From a virus: 33,095 nt of DNA. Of this stretch, positions 1 to 6,861 are shown piece after piece (the first letter of the stretch is position 1; the number at the start of each line of letters is the position of its first letter). The notes below the pieces were generated by a model. The model had not been told where the DNA came from and ran no database searches. It worked only from the letters and a program-made list of their open reading frames with translations. The stretch lies in the IMG/VR virus record IMGVR_UViG_3300025009_000297, positions 1 to 33,095 of that record. The stretch is one strand, 5' to 3'. Both the position numbers and the translations under genes were made by a program.

Positions 1-335
1 GTTTCTTGAAATTCCGTCGATGGCTTGATGAGATTATCGAGCTTGAAGGGATTAAAGAGATTGCTTTCGAGGAGGTAGCATCCCACAACGGAACAGCGGC
101 GGCGCATGCTTATGGCGGCTTCATGGCGACGTTGACGGCATACTGCGAAGAAAACAGCATTCCGTATTCCGGAATACCGGTAGGAACGATCAAGAAGCAC
201 GCCACCGGCAAAGGGAACTCTGGTAAGCCTGCCATGATGCTGGCGTATTTGAATAAATGGGGAATTTTCCCTCAAGATGACAACGAGTGTGATGCCCGGT
301 GGCTTTTTGATCTGGTGTCGAACAACAACAATTAA
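1..335 (+). CDS. RuvC-like phage Holliday junction resolvase, 3' part
   Basis: The reading frame is open from base 3, so the gene begins left of the window and the TTG at 6 is probably not its start. The visible 110 residues match the C-terminal half of phage RuvC-type crossover-junction endonucleases: an EEV.SHNGT.AAHAYGG segment, a GTIKKHATGKGNSGK segment and a terminal DDNECDARW acidic motif. In this fold the Glu and the late Asp residues are metal ligands; the first catalytic Asp would lie outside the window. Such enzymes resolve branched DNA before packaging or support recombination, which suits its place ahead of the recombination genes. It ends in a poly-Asn tail, 10 bp before the next ATG. 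Family assignment is by motif recognition and is fairly secure. Confidence 0.8.
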   Translation, partial: FLKFRRWLDEIIELEGIKEIAFEEVASHNGTAAAHAYGGFMATLTAYCEENSIPYSGIPVGTIKKHATGKGNSGKPAMMLAYLNKWGIFPQDDNECDARWLFDLVSNNNN

Positions 336-345
336 AGGAGGAAGT

Positions 346-723
346 ATGAAAACAGAGCAGTATGTCAGATTGGAAAATTTAGGGAAAGGCGCCGTGGAAG
401 AGATGTTTCAGGCAGAATTGGACCGGGCCGTGGCCAACATCAGCGACCCGAACACCAAGGCTGAAACGGCGCGGACAATCACCATAAAAATGAAGATCAA
501 GCCGAACAAGGACCGCAGTTTGTGCGCGGTTGAAATCGGCTGCAATACGGCTCTCGCTCCCGTAAGGCCGTTTGAAACCAGCATCATGGTTGGCATGGAC
601 CGCGGCAAAGGAGTTGCCAGCGAGTATTCCCCCGGCAATCAGCTCGGATTGACGGTGGAAAATCAGGATGGAGAAGTAGTTGACGTGAAGACCGGCGTTG
701 TCCTCAAGATGGCAAGAAAATAA
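346..723 (+). CDS. conserved phage early protein (family often named 'replication terminator protein')
   Basis: A 125-residue protein. The ATG at 346 has a strong AAAGGAGGA site seven bases upstream, so the longer frame from 277, which would overlap the resolvase, is not preferred. It has the pattern of a small family common in early regions of phages: an N-terminal L.NL..GA.EE.F...L...V.NI.DPNT segment, a TITIKMKIKPNKDR strand and a central LAP motif before a MGMDRGKG loop. Many database entries of this type carry the label 'replication terminator protein', but I know of no functional demonstration, so the name should be read as a family label. It sits between the resolvase and another conserved early protein, which suggests a DNA-metabolism role. 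Confidence 0.6.
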   Translation: MKTEQYVRLENLGKGAVEEMFQAELDRAVANISDPNTKAETARTITIKMKIKPNKDRSLCAVEIGCNTALAPVRPFETSIMVGMDRGKGVASEYSPGNQLGLTVENQDGEVVDVKTGVVLKMARK

Positions 724-777
724 CAAAAATAATTTTCGTGCCCTGCCACGGAAACAAAACCAGAAAAGGAAAAAATC

Positions 778-1488
778 ATGATTGATAAATCGTTTCTTGA
801 AAAAGTCGTAGAGTTGGCCGGTGTTGAGATCGTCACCGTCGGAGAAAAGAAATATTCCACGAGAAACCTGGTACCAGTGCTTGAACCAGCTACCAAGACG
901 TTAAATATCCACACTCTGAGTGGTCTTGTGTCGTGCTTGGAAGAGATTGACGTTGATTCAGCTCTTTGTGCTGTGCATGTCGAGGATTACAACTTTGTGC
1001 TCTTAATCTCCAACATTTACGGGCCTCACAGACAACGTGCAACGTATGCCGCAGCAGAGGCATATAAGCTCGACCATCGTTTCGGGCAGTATATGCAGGT
1101 GGAGGATTTCATTGTCTACCTGCTCTCCATGTTTGTTCAGGATGACACCACGGCGGACATTATGCGCATTGTTGGCAACATCACCCAGGGAGCGGAGGCG
1201 CAATTCGCTGACGACGGCATGACCCAGCGCATTACGGCAAAAGCTGGAGTGGCCAGGGTGGAAATGGTGGACCTGCCTAACCCGGTTATGCTTCGTCCGT
1301 TCCGGACTTTCTCTGATATCGAGCAGCCTTCCAGCGCATTCGTGCTCAGGATTAAAGCCGACAAGGAAAGCGGCCCGCGGTGCGCATTGTTTGAGGCGGA
1401 TGGCGGGGCCTGGAAAAATAAGGCAATAGCGAATATCTCGTCATGGCTGCGCTATAAATTGCCTGTCGCGACAACGATTATCGCCTAA
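778..1488 (+). CDS. conserved phage protein of unknown function (early region)
   Basis: A 236-residue protein with an AAAAGGAAAAA site before ATG 778. The C-terminal half is the recognisable part: a FVQDDTTADIMRIVGNI segment, then a TAKAGVA..VEM.DLPNPVMLRPFRTF stretch, then EQPSSAFVLRIK and a final CALFEADGGAWKNKAI motif. I recall the same layout (DDG.TQ..T.K.GVA, PNPV.L.P.RTF, LFEADGGAWK) from uncharacterised proteins of Firmicutes and other phages near recombination genes. I see no nuclease, ATPase or zinc motif and no membrane segment. A relation to DUF2303 (YfdQ) was considered but is not supported well enough to claim. Function is unknown; the position suggests DNA metabolism. Confidence 0.6.
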   Translation: MIDKSFLEKVVELAGVEIVTVGEKKYSTRNLVPVLEPATKTLNIHTLSGLVSCLEEIDVDSALCAVHVEDYNFVLLISNIYGPHRQRATYAAAEAYKLDHRFGQYMQVEDFIVYLLSMFVQDDTTADIMRIVGNITQGAEAQFADDGMTQRITAKAGVARVEMVDLPNPVMLRPFRTFSDIEQPSSAFVLRIKADKESGPRCALFEADGGAWKNKAIANISSWLRYKLPVATTIIA

Positions 1489-1495
1489 AAAAGAC

Positions 1496-1522
1496 AAGGC
1501 CCCTCTTTGCGGGAGTGGCCTT
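1496..1522 (-). terminator. GC-rich hairpin, intrinsic-terminator-like on the minus strand
   Basis: Arms AAGGCCCCTC (1496-1505) and GAGTGGCCTT (1513-1522) pair with one mismatch around a 7-base loop. On the plus strand the hairpin is followed by GCACTGC, not a T tract. Read on the minus strand it is followed by GTCTTTTTT, the classical intrinsic-terminator arrangement. It could stop antisense transcripts or, as a plus-strand hairpin, mark an mRNA 3' end without a U tract. Confidence 0.4.
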
Positions 1523-1570
1523 GCACTGCAAAATCATAATCAATAAAAACATTACCAAAAAGGACACAGA

Positions 1571-1966
1571 ATGCAAACAAAAATCGATTTACTGGCCGTC
1601 AAGCTTGAGGCCATCAAGGATGCGGAAAACCGGCTGAAGGCGCAGCGCATCGGCCTGGAAAATGATATTGCCGGGATGGTTGCCACCAAGCTTGAGGGCA
1701 CGGACACAGTGGAGACTGGCCTGTATAAGATCAAGGTCACCAGCAAAATCAACAGGGAGATTGATGTCAAAGAGTGGGCCCTGATCAAGGGCGACATTCC
1801 TGACTATCTCTCCCCGGTGGTGATGAAGCCGTCACTGGTCATGAAGAAATACCGGGCCATTGAAGATGCCAACCCGTTGTTGTTCAACCTGATTTCCCGG
1901 GCGATTACATCAAAGCCCGCTAAAGCATCCGTGGAGGTGACGCGGATGGACGAGGAGGCGGCATAA
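1571..1966 (+). CDS. DUF7173-like phage protein
   Basis: A 131-residue protein with a helical, charged N-terminus (LLAVKLEAIKDAENRLKAQR), followed by a KLEGTDTVETGLYKIKVTSKINREID strand pair and a C-terminal RAITSKPAKASVEV strand. This is the layout of the DUF7173 family (E.. A......I.....KEGS.T....YK.TVT.KL.RKLD... ITTKPAK.SV) as I know it. Such proteins regularly sit directly before a RecA-like AAA_24 ATPase and a DUF669 SSB, as here. The stop TAA overlaps the next ATG by one base (TAATG at 1964-1968), so translation of the two is probably coupled. Biochemical role is unknown; a partner of the annealing/recombination module is an inference from position. Confidence 0.65.
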   Translation: MQTKIDLLAVKLEAIKDAENRLKAQRIGLENDIAGMVATKLEGTDTVETGLYKIKVTSKINREIDVKEWALIKGDIPDYLSPVVMKPSLVMKKYRAIEDANPLLFNLISRAITSKPAKASVEVTRMDEEAA

Positions 1967-2697
1967 TGGGACTCGCAGATATCGTAAAAATGCAGGCGGA
2001 CGTGACCGCGCCGCGCATCCTGCTGCACGGCATCCAGGGAGTCGGCAAGTCCACATTCGCGGCCGGGGCGCCGTCCCCAATTTTCCTGCCCACGGAAGAC
2101 GGCCTGACCACAATCAATGTCGCGCAGTTCCCGCTGTCCACCAATGTTGACGAGGTGTTCGGCTACATAGAAATGTTGTGGACCGAAGAGCATCAATACA
2201 AGACGTTCGTGCTCGATACTGTTGATTGGCTGGAAAAACTGATATGGGACCAGGTGCGTGATGATCTCGGGGTCAAGGCGTTCGGAGACATCGACTACGG
2301 CAAGGGCTATGTGCTGGCCCTTGATTACTGGGACAAGCTCATTAGGGGCCTGAACCGGCTGCGCGAACAGTGCGGCATGGCCATCATCCTGCTGGCCCAC
2401 AATGAGATAAAGACCTACAGGCCACCGGACGTTGAGCCTTATGATCGCTACCAGATCAAGCTGCATAAGAGCGCGGCGGCCAAACTGGAAGAATGGGCCG
2501 ATGCTGTGCTGTTTGCCAACTTCCGGGTGCTGGTGGACAAAAAGACGAAAAAGGCAACCGGTATGCGGGGAGACCAGGCCCGCATCATCCACACAGCGGA
2601 CAACCCGGCATGGCGGGCCAAGACCCGTTACAAGATTCCTGACGAGCTGCCGCTTGATATCGCGGTGCTGATGGAAGCAATCGCCAAAAGCAAATAA
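1966..2697 (+). CDS. RecA-like ATPase of the AAA_24 / Sak4 type, probable recombinase or annealing factor
   Basis: A 243-residue protein. A Walker A motif GIQGVGKST lies at residues 22-30 and a Walker B strand YKTFVLDT at about 78-85; an AIILLAHNE segment near residue 140 matches the sensor strand of RecA-fold proteins, and KLHKSAAAKLEEWADAVLFAN follows. This is the AAA_24 family, which includes the phage Sak4 recombinases that bind ssDNA with a partner SSB. The gene starts within the stop of the DUF7173-like gene and is followed by a DUF669 ssDNA-binding protein and a RecB-like nuclease, the expected partners. It probably anneals or pairs single strands during phage recombination. ATPase fold is certain from motifs; the Sak4 role is inferred from family and context. 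Confidence 0.85.
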   Translation: MGLADIVKMQADVTAPRILLHGIQGVGKSTFAAGAPSPIFLPTEDGLTTINVAQFPLSTNVDEVFGYIEMLWTEEHQYKTFVLDTVDWLEKLIWDQVRDDLGVKAFGDIDYGKGYVLALDYWDKLIRGLNRLREQCGMAIILLAHNEIKTYRPPDVEPYDRYQIKLHKSAAAKLEEWADAVLFANFRVLVDKKTKKATGMRGDQARIIHTADNPAWRAKTRYKIPDELPLDIAVLMEAIAKSK

Positions 2698-2740
2698 TGT
2701 TCAACATCTGTAAACATCTATCAACAAGGAGATACACGAA

Positions 2741-3253
2741 ATGGCTGATTTAACAGGACTTGACTTCAACCCGGACGACATAGAGATCAAGGACCGCGGC
2801 ACGCTGTTGCCGCCCGGCGGATATGAGATGTGCATCACAAAGTCAGACGTAACAGACAACAAAAAAGCTGATGGCAAGATCCTTGAGTTGCATTGGACCG
2901 TTCTGTCCGGTGACCATGTCAATGACATTACCAAGGACTTTATCAATCTGACCAACCCCAGCGAAATGTGCCAGCGCATTGGCCAGGAGACACTGGCCCG
3001 CATCTGCAAGGCGGTTGGCCATACCGGTAAATTGACCAACAGCAACATGCTGCACGGGATTCCATGCTGGAACAAAGTCGTCCAGGAGGACAGCAAGACG
3101 CTCAAAGACGATGGCACTCCGTTCAAAAACAATCGGATCAAGGATTACCAGCCGATCAGCGCCAAGCCTGCAGGCGGGACATCATCATCAGCCACGACTG
3201 GGTCTACTGCCGGCAATGCAGCTCCGGCAACAAAGGCAAAGAGCGCCTGGTAA
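2741..3253 (+). CDS. DUF669-type single-stranded DNA-binding protein
   Basis: A 170-residue protein after a clear AAGGAG site. An N-terminal β-rich domain (about 20-130) with PPGGYEMCITKSDV, KILELHWTVLSG and a TLARICKAVGHTG helix matches the DUF669 family of phage SSB-like proteins. A low-complexity Ala/Thr/Ser/Gly linker (about 142-165) leads to a short C-terminal tip KAKSAW, comparable in layout with the flexible tail and recognition tip of bacterial SSB, although here the tip is basic rather than acidic. It follows the Sak4-like ATPase directly, fitting a role in coating ssDNA and loading the ATPase. The downstream nuclease also ends in SAW. Confidence 0.8.
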   Translation: MADLTGLDFNPDDIEIKDRGTLLPPGGYEMCITKSDVTDNKKADGKILELHWTVLSGDHVNDITKDFINLTNPSEMCQRIGQETLARICKAVGHTGKLTNSNMLHGIPCWNKVVQEDSKTLKDDGTPFKNNRIKDYQPISAKPAGGTSSSATTGSTAGNAAPATKAKSAW

Positions 3254-3254
3254 A

Positions 3255-3983
3255 ATGGCTGACCTCAGCTTTTTATATCAGGCAACCAGCAGTATCAGCG
3301 CGGTTGATGCCGATTACGAGGCGCGGAATGTCCCGAGGCTGCATCTCGGGATTTCCTCCATCGGGGCAAAATGTCCGCGTGAACTGTGGTATCGCCATAA
3401 TGGCGAGGTTGGCCGGCAGCCTGAAGGGCGCGTGTTGCGCCTCTTCAAACTTGGAAATGTGCTGGAGGACCAGGTCATTATTGATCTGCGTTCCGCTGGG
3501 TTTTATGTCCACAGCCAGCAGAAGGCCGTGCAGTTCGAGCGCAACGGCCTGCTGCTGAAGGGGTCATGTGACGGAATCATTGAGGGTCTGCTCGAATCCA
3601 GCAAGCCGCATCTGCTGGAGATCAAGACAGCCTCGAACAAGCGGTTTACCGAACTGCTCAAGGTCGGCTACGAGAAGTGGGACCAGAAATACAAGTCACA
3701 GGTACACGTTTACGCATACGGGCTCAAGCTGGACCGCATCTATGCCGTGGTCTACAACAAGGACACTTCTGAGCTGTATGCGGAGCGGATCAGGCTGGAT
3801 AAGCAATTTGCCAAGGACATGATCCACCGGGCATTTGATGTGATGGAGGCACGTATTGCCCCGCCGCGCAAATGCCCGAACCAAACATGGTATGAGGCCA
3901 AGTGGTGTTCGTTCTGCGAGATATGTTTCGCGGAGCAACCGCAGCCGACTGTTGCGAAAAACAAAATCTTATCGGCCTGGTAA
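3255..3983 (+). CDS. Cas4/RecB-like PD-(D/E)XK nuclease with a cysteine cluster
   Basis: A 242-residue protein starting at ATG 3255, two bases past the SSB stop; the frame is open further upstream but that part overlaps the SSB gene. Nuclease motifs are visible in order: GNVLED with Glu71, GSCDG with Asp106, LLEIKT with Glu122 and Lys124, and QVHVY with Gln149 and Tyr153. Cys40 (in AKCPRELW) plus Cys207, Cys218, Cys221 and Cys224 form a set like the Fe-S cluster ligands of Cas4 and AddB nucleases. The product is likely an exonuclease that makes ssDNA for the preceding ATPase and SSB. It ends in NKILSAW, sharing the SAW tip with the SSB. No CRISPR genes are nearby, so Cas4 here means fold similarity only. 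Confidence 0.85.
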   Translation: MADLSFLYQATSSISAVDADYEARNVPRLHLGISSIGAKCPRELWYRHNGEVGRQPEGRVLRLFKLGNVLEDQVIIDLRSAGFYVHSQQKAVQFERNGLLLKGSCDGIIEGLLESSKPHLLEIKTASNKRFTELLKVGYEKWDQKYKSQVHVYAYGLKLDRIYAVVYNKDTSELYAERIRLDKQFAKDMIHRAFDVMEARIAPPRKCPNQTWYEAKWCSFCEICFAEQPQPTVAKNKILSAW

Positions 3984-4000
3984 TGGCCAAGGAGAATATT

Positions 4001-4318
4001 ATGATCATGATTCTTGTTGCGCTCATATGCGGAGCTATCTCGGCAACTCTGGTGTTGTATCATACCGATGACTTTGAAGGGGCTCATTTTATCGGACTTT
4101 TTCTTGCGTCATTAGTAGCCATTTCTTGCGTAGCTTATGCTTTTGCTGGTTGGAGCTGGCTGGCAGCAGGATATAAAGCAGAAATTATCAATCGTGAATA
4201 CAAGACAAATTATACAAGGGAAGAAATCTTTTATGCCAACGATATCATAGACACGATCCGTGAAATTCAGCGGAAGCGCATTGAAGTCAACGGCAACATA
4301 TTGCGTGAAGAAAAATAA
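4001..4318 (+). CDS. small phage membrane protein, two predicted TM segments
   Basis: A 105-residue protein. AAGGAG at about 3989-3994 is spaced correctly for ATG 4001; an in-frame ATG at 3983 would overlap the nuclease stop (TAATG) and is a second possibility. Two hydrophobic stretches, residues 1-19 and about 30-56, are followed by a charged cytoplasmic-looking tail with YKAEIINREYKTNYTREEIFYANDIIDTIREI. That tail is a pattern I recall from uncharacterised phage proteins. It has no catalytic motif. Base composition is more AT-rich than the neighbours, suggesting separate acquisition. Its stop sits in an ATAA sequence that appears to have been an ATGA start/stop junction with the next small ORF. 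Confidence 0.6.
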   Translation: MIMILVALICGAISATLVLYHTDDFEGAHFIGLFLASLVAISCVAYAFAGWSWLAAGYKAEIINREYKTNYTREEIFYANDIIDTIREIQRKRIEVNGNILREEK

Positions 4319-4482
4319 ACCATCTCTGCCAGCTCGCAAGCACAGATCAGGACGGCGACATCGTGTGTGGCGTGGTGCCGATACCGTGCCTGATGTGGGA
4401 TTGCGAGCGGTGGCGATACCAGAAGGAGAAGGAAATAGGTAGCCATGAAATTAAAGGACAAGAAGTTGAAAAAGATGATTGA
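4315..4482 (+). pseudogene. small Cys-rich ORF that has apparently lost its start codon
   Basis: The frame one base behind the membrane-protein gene is open from 4309 to the TGA at 4480-4482. It reads as a plausible compact protein: HLCQLASTDQDGDIVCG, then PIPCLMWDCERWRYQKEKE, with four cysteines spaced like a metal-binding module. It has no ATG, GTG or TTG before the first cysteine. The codon at 4315 is ATA within ATAA; in many neighbouring junctions of this phage the same position is ATGA. One G-to-A change would remove the start and turn the upstream TGA stop into TAA. Alternatives are use of AUA as a start, or -1 slippage on the A5 run at 4311-4315. Its 3' end overlaps the next gene by 38 bp. 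Confidence 0.35.
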
Positions 4483-4633
4483 TGTCTGCGACAAGGACTG
4501 CCCGAATCGTCCGTGTTATTGGCCAAGAGCGGACCCAGGCGTATTTAACCAGGGGCAAGGGTATAAGTTCCGCTCCAATAATTGGCTTTGCGGGACTCGT
4601 GAATCAAAAGGATGTCCGGATCAGTTGTGCTAA
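4445..4633 (+). CDS. small cysteine-rich protein, probable metal-binding
   Basis: A 62-residue protein with a Lys-rich N-terminus and six cysteines at 15, 19, 24, 49, 57 and 62 (CDKDC, NRPCYW, WLCG, GCPDQLC). The spacing suits a zinc-binding or disulfide fold but matches no family I can name. The ATG at 4445 has a GGAGAAGGAAATAGG stretch upstream as ribosome binding site. It belongs to a run of four small genes between the nuclease and the helicase; such accessory genes in phages often modulate host functions, but nothing in the sequence shows which. Confidence 0.55.
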   Translation: MKLKDKKLKKMIDVCDKDCPNRPCYWPRADPGVFNQGQGYKFRSNNWLCGTRESKGCPDQLC

Positions 4634-4663
4634 CGCCGGGTGATTTATCCAAGGAGAGCAGAT

Positions 4664-4879
4664 ATGGAATTATTGCAACAATTAGAGGCATGGCAGAAAC
4701 AGGCAGAATCTGCGGCACCTGACTCTTCTGCCGATCTTGATGTAGCCAAAAGGCTCATTCTGCACGGAATAGAGGCGCTGGCCGAAATCTCACGATTGCA
4801 CGAGTGCTTGAAGCAGGCAAACGAGATAATTAAACCTCTCTGTTTAGTTTTGAACCAGCCCCTACCCAAAGGAGAATGA
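4664..4879 (+). CDS. small helical protein, unknown
   Basis: A 71-residue protein. AAGGAG at 4651-4656 is spaced correctly for ATG 4664, which is preferred over GTG 4640. The sequence is mostly helical and acidic (LLQQLEAWQKQAES, then ADLDVAKRLILHGIEALAEISRLHECLKQANEI), with a heptad-like pattern suggesting a short coiled coil or helical hairpin. No motif is recognised. It ends PLPKGE, and the next gene ends TLPKGK; both endings result from the ribosome binding site of the following gene (CCCAAAGGAGAA and CCAAAAGGGAAA) being read as codons. Confidence 0.5.
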   Translation: MELLQQLEAWQKQAESAAPDSSADLDVAKRLILHGIEALAEISRLHECLKQANEIIKPLCLVLNQPLPKGE

Positions 4880-4881
4880 GA

Positions 4882-5103
4882 ATGACAATACCTGAATATG
4901 ATCAATGTGATTGTGGCATACGTGGTCCGCATGCGAAATGCGACAATCGCTGGGTCAGAATCCGTGAATTAGAGCTTGCGTTAGAGAAGTTAATAAGAAT
5001 AGCGGATAAGTGCGATGGATGGGAAAGCTTCCCCTCAAAGGCATTAGATGATGCACGGGATGTTCTTTACACCACCTCGCACACTTTACCAAAAGGGAAA
5101 TGA
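4882..5103 (+). CDS. small protein with N-terminal cysteine motif, unknown
   Basis: A 73-residue protein. ATG 4882 is chosen because AAGGAG (4869-4874) lies seven bases before it; the in-frame ATG at 4876 is only one base away from that site. The N-terminus has CDCGIRGPHAKCDNRW, a possible zinc-binding or redox motif, followed by a helix (RIRELELALEKLIRIADKC). It overlaps no neighbour and sits 15 bases before the helicase gene. The function is unknown. Confidence 0.5.
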   Translation: MTIPEYDQCDCGIRGPHAKCDNRWVRIRELELALEKLIRIADKCDGWESFPSKALDDARDVLYTTSHTLPKGK

Positions 5104-5118
5104 GCACAGGATCATCGC

Positions 5119-6861
5119 ATGGAACCATTCGCCCTCAGACCATACCAGATTATCGCGCTCGAAGTAATGCATGGCGCATTGCAGGCGCAGGATATCCTGC
5201 TATTGCAGGCCGCTACCGGCGCAGGGAAGACCATCATCATCACAAGGATGATCAACCGGTATTTTCACGATCACCAGGGCCGCCGGTTCCTCATCCTGAT
5301 GCACAAGCGCGAGCTGGTCGAACAATTCATGTCGGCGTTCATCCGGTTCACCAATGTGCCGCCATCAGAAGTCGGCATTGTCTGCTCTGGGATGAATCGC
5401 CGGCAGCTTGACCGGCGCGTCACCATCGGCACCATCCAGACATTCGTCAACTGCCTGGATGAGTTCCCAGGGGCTGACCTGGTGGTGGTCGATGAAACGC
5501 ACCGGGTAGGGCATGCCAGCGAAAGCCAGTACCAGCAGATTCTGGACCGGCTGCGGGAGTATAAGCCGGACCACAAGGTAATTGGGGTCACGGCTACAGC
5601 CTACCGGCTGGGACACGGCATGATTTACGGCGACCGCTGCAAGCCTGGCCGGGTGAACTTCTTCCCGGATCTCACGCACAGGATTACCTACCAGGAACTG
5701 CGAGACAGCGGATACCTGATGCCGCTGGTAGGGAAAATCGCGGCGCCTGAAACACTGACCGCTGATCTGCTCAATGTGGACGTGAGCGGGGATTACAACC
5801 TGACGCAGCTCGGTGGCGTCATGGGCCGGCCGGTATACATCAAGGCAGCTGTTGAGGCATACCGGCAGTATGGCATGCACCATCAGCATGTCTGCGTGTT
5901 CGCCTGCACCATAGAGCACTGCGAGGCGTTGGTGGCTGAGTTCCGGGCGGACGGGTTTTCCGCTGTGCCGATTCACTCCAAGCTTTCATCCGTGGAGCGG
6001 ACGGCCAACCTGGCCGGCTGGCGCGCCGGAAAATATTCCATCGCAGTGTCCGTTAATATTTTGATCGAGGGTTTCGATTTCAAGGCGCTGTCCTGCCTGA
6101 TATTTTGCCGGCCGACGAAGAGCCCCACCGTTTTCATCCAGGCCATTGGCCGCATTCTCAGGATGGAGGCGGGCAAATCAGAGGCGCTGTTGATAGATCT
6201 GACCAACAATGCCGCCTCGTTCGGGTTTGACCTGGACAATCCGCGGTTCACCATCCCGTCCGGCAAGGATGGAGCCGGAGAGGCCCCGACCAAGGTGTGC
6301 GGCAACGAGCAGTGTCTGCTGCCGGTGCATGCCGCATTGCGCGTTTGCCCGCACTGCGGCTTTGAATTTCCGCTGGAGACCATTCCAGGCTGTGACGCCG
6401 TGGGCGAGATGAAGCATGTCGAGTTCAATGTTCCTGATCCGCCGGAATGGTACGAGGTCGAGAGCATGGAGATCGGCGAGTTCTGCAGCAAAAAAAGCGG
6501 GAAGATGATGGGCCGGATTGTGTTCGAGTACGGCGGGCTCTATCGCAAGAAGATCGTCAGCCAGTTTTTTTGTCTGCCTGATCAGTACAGTGGCTATGCC
6601 GTGGAGAGGTCGATGCTGACGTGGAGAAAATTTTGCGACGAGCCGTTTCCGCAGACGGTTGACGAGTTCACGTTTCTGCGCGATTTCATCCGGCAGCCGG
6701 TTGGCATTCTGCTGGACGAAAACGGCAAGTATGCAGAGATCAAGGATTTTGATTTTACCGGAGAGAAGATGGATGCGATCAGGATAGAGGATGTGCCGAC
6801 GACGTGCCAGTATGGGGCTGCATTTGATGGGATTCCCATAAGCGATGAGGTGCCGTTTTGA
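5119..6861 (+). CDS. SF2 DExH-box DNA helicase with zinc finger
   Basis: A 580-residue helicase. Superfamily 2 motifs appear in order: LRPYQ at 6-10, ATGAGKT (Walker A) at 32-38, DETH (motif II) at 125-128, TAT (motif III) at about 158-160, and QAIGRILR (motif VI) at 341-348. A zinc-ribbon-like set Cys394, Cys399, Cys410 and Cys413 follows the helicase core, then an uncharacterised C-terminal domain of about 160 residues. It resembles phage UvsW/RecG-like or UvrB-like DEAD helicases and probably remodels branched DNA during replication or recombination. The SD before ATG 5119 is weak (CACAGGATC). Its TGA at 6859-6861 overlaps the TTG start of the methyltransferase remnant. Confidence 0.88.
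   Translation: MEPFALRPYQIIALEVMHGALQAQDILLLQAATGAGKTIIITRMINRYFHDHQGRRFLILMHKRELVEQFMSAFIRFTNVPPSEVGIVCSGMNRRQLDRRVTIGTIQTFVNCLDEFPGADLVVVDETHRVGHASESQYQQILDRLREYKPDHKVIGVTATAYRLGHGMIYGDRCKPGRVNFFPDLTHRITYQELRDSGYLMPLVGKIAAPETLTADLLNVDVSGDYNLTQLGGVMGRPVYIKAAVEAYRQYGMHHQHVCVFACTIEHCEALVAEFRADGFSAVPIHSKLSSVERTANLAGWRAGKYSIAVSVNILIEGFDFKALSCLIFCRPTKSPTVFIQAIGRILRMEAGKSEALLIDLTNNAASFGFDLDNPRFTIPSGKDGAGEAPTKVCGNEQCLLPVHAALRVCPHCGFEFPLETIPGCDAVGEMKHVEFNVPDPPEWYEVESMEIGEFCSKKSGKMMGRIVFEYGGLYRKKIVSQFFCLPDQYSGYAVERSMLTWRKFCDEPFPQTVDEFTFLRDFIRQPVGILLDENGKYAEIKDFDFTGEKMDAIRIEDVPTTCQYGAAFDGIPISDEVPF

Noticed and set aside
1804-2592. 262-codon minus-strand open frame
   Set aside because: It is antisense to the DUF7173-like and Sak4-type genes, has no family resemblance, and reflects GC-rich codon structure of the plus strand.
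5365-5976. 203-codon minus-strand open frame
   Set aside because: Antisense to the SF2 helicase core motifs, which are unmistakable on the plus strand.
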